Source of the DNA: CAMCSH01 sp043748535
GTDB lineage: Bacteria > Verrucomicrobiota > Lentisphaeria > Lentisphaerales > Lentisphaeraceae
Reading direction: 5' to 3'
Assembly: GCA_043748535.1 (NCBI GenBank)
Contig: JAYTMY010000217.1
Location: 1 to 7,978 of the forward strand
DNA length: 7,978 bases
Shown here: positions 5,927 to 7,978 of the stretch, piece by piece
Layout of the letters: each line of letters opens with the position of its first letter
How positions within the stretch are numbered: position 1 is the stretch's first letter
The notes under the pieces: generated by a model
What the model was told of the DNA's origin: nothing
Databases searched by the model: none
What the model saw: only the letters and a program-made list of their open reading frames with translations
Program-made: the position numbers and the translations under genes

Positions 5927-6151
5927 CGTCGCGAAGCGACGGTGTGAGTGTAGCCGGGGCTTTCAAGCCCCGGTTGGGATCGCAATAAAATCGCCGTCGC
6001 GAAGCGACAGGATGACATCCGGGCGCGGGCGTCGTGGTGATGACAGCCTCCAGCGCATCCGTCACCGCGTCGCTGCCGCGACGCCGAATTTCATGGCACA
6101 CGCACCGGGGCTTGAAAGCCCCGGCTACAATCATGCCGTCGCTTCGCGACG
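5927..6151. repeat. Composite inverted-repeat module 2 (225 bp, 48-bp ends)
   Basis: The left arm 5927-5974 is CGTCGCGAAGCGACG, a 7-base spacer, then a 26-bp block containing CCGGGGCTTTCAAGCCCCGG. The right arm 6104-6151 is the exact reverse order and orientation: the 26-bp block matches perfectly, the 15-bp unit matches perfectly, and the 7-base spacers agree at four of seven, so 45 of 48 overall. Both units are themselves hairpins. The 129-bp interior has one more CGTCGCGAAGCGAC copy (5995-6008) and a GCGTCGC/GCGACGC stem (6067-6084), and no gene. No clear target-site duplication flanks it. Confidence 0.87.
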
Positions 6152-6226
6152 AACAGGAGCTTGCTACATTTCGAGCCCCACAGGCGTCACACCGGATTTA
6201 TGCACAGATCGAGAGGAGCTTAACTC

Positions 6227-6643
6227 ATGAATAAAACTATTATATCTGCATCAATTGTTATAAGGGGATCTAATCTCCAACTGAATGAAGTTGAAGAAGT
6301 TTTTAATTGCAAAGCTGATGAATCATTTCATAATGGTGATGAATTTATAATAAATGACAAAAATCATTATCGAGTCGTCGGTTTCTGGGAAATCTCAAGC
6401 AGTAATCATGTTGTTTCCAATAACATGCAAGATCACATTGAATACATTATTAATAAAGTAAAAGGTGCTGATGCCAGAAAAATAAAATCTGCCGACATTT
6501 TCTATCTCGACTTATTTTTTACATCAAATCATCTTCATGAAATTTGTCACTTAAAACCTAATATTTTAATGGACATTGCCCTGATGGGTCTATCTCTGAA
6601 AGTTAGTTCATATCATTACAACGACTCCTCGAGCGCTGGCTAA
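6227..6643 (+). CDS. DUF4279-like protein, AT-rich, probably acquired
   Basis: The 138-residue protein fits the DUF4279 layout as I remember it: an opening strand with SASIVIRGSNLQLNEVEEVF (7-26), a -NGDEF- turn (36-40), a GFWEISS strand (52-58), a helix with DHIEYIINKV (68-77), and a closing LMDIALMGLSLKVSSYHY segment. No catalytic residues are evident. The family's function is unknown to me; some relatives sit beside toxins as possible immunity proteins. A strong ribosome site, GAGAGGAG (6211-6218), lies eight bases before the ATG. Composition is about one third GC with many ATT/AAA codons, against well over 60% in the dioxygenase genes, which indicates recent acquisition. It stands alone between the repeat block and the hydrolase gene. 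No promoter stands out. Confidence 0.72.
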   Translation: MNKTIISASIVIRGSNLQLNEVEEVFNCKADESFHNGDEFIINDKNHYRVVGFWEISSSNHVVSNNMQDHIEYIINKVKGADARKIKSADIFYLDLFFTSNHLHEICHLKPNILMDIALMGLSLKVSSYHYNDSSSAG

Positions 6644-6675
6644 CTTTCTCTGGCGATCCAATAGATGAACAACAA

Positions 6676-6692
6676 GCGGGCGGGACGCCCGC
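6676..6692. repeat. Short GC hairpin, GCGGGCG/CGCCCGC
   Basis: A 7-bp perfect stem (6676-6682 with 6686-6692) closes a GGA loop, 33 bp after the DUF4279-like stop, and is followed by GCTCCCAGG. No T-run follows. It resembles the TCCCGCCGG/GCTCCCA units of the large repeat block, so it may be a stray member of the same repeat group, or act as a weak transcription boundary before the hydrolase gene. Confidence 0.6.
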
Positions 6693-6738
6693 GCTCCCAG
6701 GTTTAACTCCCTAAACTCCCCAACTCCCCGAGAAATTC

Positions 6739-7719
6739 ATGAAACTCGCCTCCCTCAAACACCACCGCGACGGCCAGTTGATCGTCGTCTCCCGCGACCT
6801 GAAACGCGCCGTTGGCGCGGCGTCCATCGCCCCCACCTTGCAAGCTGCGCTCGATGATTGGAAAGCCAGCGAACCGCGTCTGCGCCAGCTTGCCGACAAA
6901 CTCGAAAAGGACGAGGCGCCCGGCGCCTTCGATCTCGATCAGAAGCTCCTCGATGCGCCTCTCCCCCGCGCCTACAACTGGTGCGACGGCTCGGCCTATG
7001 TGGTTCACGTCGAACTGGTGCGCAAGGCCCGCGGCGCCGAGCTGCCGCCGAGCTTCTGGACCGATCCGCTGATGTACCAGGGCGGTAACGAATTCATGGC
7101 GGCACACGAACCCATCCGCCTGCGCGACGCGGCCTGGGGCATCGACTTCGAATCCGAGATCTGCGTCCTCACCAGCGACGTCAAACAGGGCGCCACGCCC
7201 GACGAAGCGGCGTCCGCCATCGCCCTCATCGGCCTGGTCAACGACGTGTCGCTGCGCAACCTCATCCCCGACGAACTCGCCAAAGGCTTCGGCTTCTTCC
7301 AGTCGAAACCCGCCTCGACCATGAGCCCGGTGCTCTGCACCCCCGATGAACTCGGCGAGCACTGGCGCGATGGACGCCTGTTTCTGCCGCTGAATACCTG
7401 GCGCAACGGCGAGCTCTTCGGCTGCCCCGACGCCGGGCCGGACATGATCTTCAGCTTCCCGCAATTGATTGCGCACGCCGCAAAAACCCGCAACCTCGAG
7501 GCCGGCAGCGTCATCGGTTCCGGCACCGTCGCCAACCGCGACGAAGCCAAGGGCAGCTCCTGCATCGCCGAGAAGCGCTGCCGCGAAACTCTCAGCGCCG
7601 GCAAGCCGAGCACGCCCTTCCTCCAGTTCGGCGAAAGCGTCCGCATCAGCATGGCTCTGCCCGACGGATCGCTGCCCTTCGGCGCCATCGAGCAGCGGGT
7701 GGAGCAGATCACAACCTAA
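6739..7719 (+). CDS. fahA: Fumarylacetoacetate hydrolase family protein, likely fumarylacetoacetase
   Basis: The protein has 326 residues, the length of the bacterial fumarylacetoacetase-type group. It would cleave 4-fumarylacetoacetate to fumarate and acetoacetate, the last step of tyrosine breakdown. Metal and catalytic residues fit the family: D83 and H90 in CDGSAYVVHVELVR (spaced as D126/H133 in the mouse enzyme), E138 and E140 in GIDFESE, D169 in LVNDVSLRN, and K190 in FFQSKP. GSGTV at 260-264 is also a family hallmark. Presence near the two dioxygenases supports this role over other FAH-fold activities such as hydratase or decarboxylase. The start has only a weak GAGAA ribosome site (6729-6733), and the leader holds three AACTCC-type repeats (6705-6729). 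It is separated from hmgA by the 2.8 kb island. Confidence 0.9.
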   Translation: MKLASLKHHRDGQLIVVSRDLKRAVGAASIAPTLQAALDDWKASEPRLRQLADKLEKDEAPGAFDLDQKLLDAPLPRAYNWCDGSAYVVHVELVRKARGAELPPSFWTDPLMYQGGNEFMAAHEPIRLRDAAWGIDFESEICVLTSDVKQGATPDEAASAIALIGLVNDVSLRNLIPDELAKGFGFFQSKPASTMSPVLCTPDELGEHWRDGRLFLPLNTWRNGELFGCPDAGPDMIFSFPQLIAHAAKTRNLEAGSVIGSGTVANRDEAKGSSCIAEKRCRETLSAGKPSTPFLQFGESVRISMALPDGSLPFGAIEQRVEQITT

Positions 7720-7720
7720 C

Positions 7721-7801
7721 TGGGACACAGTTGGGACACAGTTGGGACACAGTTGGGACACAACTGGGACACAACTGGGACACAACTGGGACACAACTGG
7801 G
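7721..7801 (+). repeat. Tandem 11-bp repeat, seven units, starting 2 bp after the hydrolase stop
   Basis: Seven contiguous units of TGGGACACA plus two bases start at 7721, 7732, 7743, 7754, 7765, 7776 and 7787, with a partial eighth at 7798. Units 1-3 end in GT and units 4-7 end in AC. The change creates CAGTTG/CAACTG inverted flanks around 7750-7766. The 11-bp period is not a multiple of three, so it is not selected as protein, and it is close to one DNA helical turn. Confidence 0.95.
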
Positions 7802-7867
7802 GAAGCGCTAAACCCCTTTGGTCAAGCTGCAGTTGAAAAGTCTCATGTAGAATTGATCATCTGCGTC

Positions 7868-7972
7868 TCACGAAAAACTGACCATCCCCAGTGATTCCCC
7901 CCTGCCCAGACCCCCGAGGGGGTCTGGGCAGGGGGGGCGTCGGCACCTCCACACCCGATAAGTTTTTCGTGA
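7868..7972. repeat. 105-bp structure with 12-bp inverted ends
   Basis: TCACGAAAAACT (7868-7879) and AGTTTTTCGTGA (7961-7972) are exact reverse complements. Between them lie the long GC hairpin at 7897-7936 and nothing that looks coding. It could be a miniature non-autonomous element, or one end of a larger element going past the window. Only six bases remain to its right, so a target duplication cannot be judged. Confidence 0.55.
7897..7936. terminator. Very strong GC-rich hairpin, possible bidirectional transcription stop
   Basis: The arms 7897-7915 and 7918-7936 form a perfect 19-bp stem (CCCCCCTGCCCAGACCCCC on the left) around GA. It is the first strong stem downstream of the hydrolase gene. 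No T-run follows directly on either strand; TTTTT at 7963-7967 is 26 bp beyond, so termination is a guess from position and stability. Confidence 0.5.
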
Positions 7973-7978
7973 AACCCC

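Larger units (their letters stand above)
5518..6226. repeat. Non-coding block of nested palindromic repeats
   Basis: About 700 bp between orphan antitoxin 4 and the AT-rich gene holds no credible gene. It is built from short hairpin units used in both orientations: CGACCCCTTGCGGGTCG (four copies), CCCAGGGTCG (several), CCGGGGCTTTCAAGCCCCGG (two), CGTCGCGAAGCGACG (three) and TCCCGCCGG (5553, 5819 and 5906). Further local hairpins are GCGTCGC/GCGACGC at 6067-6084 and CTCGAGCT/AGCTCGAG near 5855-5872. An open frame crosses much of the block, but its translation is repeat sequence and not a protein I recognise. The individual modules are listed separately. The last 75 bp before 6227 carry no repeat I can see. 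Confidence 0.85.

Noticed and set aside
5584..6151. CRISPR array
   Set aside because: Repeat units differ in type and orientation and have no regular spacer length; they form mirrored pairs rather than direct repeats.
5475..6230. A 251-codon plus-strand open frame through the repeat block
   Set aside because: It is made from palindromic repeat units, overlaps the antitoxin 4 gene in another frame and encodes no recognisable protein.
6703..7794. A 363-codon open frame on the minus strand opposite the hydrolase gene and tandem repeat
   Set aside because: It begins inside the 11-bp repeat and is otherwise the shadow of the hydrolase gene; no domain is visible.
7721..7801. CRISPR or protein-coding repeat
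   Set aside because: Units are contiguous with no spacers, and the 11-bp period shifts the reading frame at each unit.
1..7978. tRNA or rRNA genes
   Set aside because: No cloverleaf with a T-arm consensus and no conserved ribosomal RNA segment was seen on either strand by reading.

Overview
The window is GC-rich chromosomal DNA from an aerobic bacterium. The organism cannot be fixed from sequence alone. The many short palindromic intergenic repeats, the weak or absent Shine-Dalgarno sequences before some genes, and a short-form homogentisate dioxygenase remind me most of Verrucomicrobiota or a neighbouring phylum. That is a low-confidence guess from memory.

Layout. Positions 1-1457 (minus strand) hold the N-terminal part of an HrpB-type DEAH/DExH helicase, cut by the window edge, and just upstream of it a GNAT-family acetyltransferase. 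These diverge from a tyrosine/homogentisate catabolic set on the plus strand: 4-hydroxyphenylpyruvate dioxygenase (1595-2656), homogentisate 1,2-dioxygenase (2750-3907) and, about 2.8 kb further on, a fumarylacetoacetate hydrolase family enzyme (6739-7719). Together they cover 4-hydroxyphenylpyruvate to homogentisate to maleylacetoacetate, and the final cleavage to fumarate and acetoacetate. A maleylacetoacetate isomerase is not in the window.

The 2.8 kb between the two dioxygenases and the hydrolase is an accessory island with three parts. (a) 3949-5517 is a compact run of six small genes in the order antitoxin-toxin-antitoxin-antitoxin-toxin-antitoxin. All belong to the PF09720-type addiction antitoxin and ParE/RelE-type toxin families. 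Two of the four antitoxins have no toxin. (b) 5518-6226 is about 700 bp of non-coding DNA made of nested inverted repeats. It includes two composite elements of 213 and 225 bp whose ends are 38-bp and 48-bp near-perfect inverted repeats, each built from two hairpin units. (c) 6227-6643 is an AT-rich gene (about one third GC) for a DUF4279-like protein, clearly unlike its surroundings in composition.

After the hydrolase gene come seven tandem 11-bp units and then, at the window end, a 105-bp structure with 12-bp inverted ends around a very strong GC-rich hairpin. The most notable features are the decaying toxin-antitoxin array, the nested palindromic elements beside it, and a perfect palindrome with four GATC sites spaced exactly 9 bp apart between the two dioxygenase genes.
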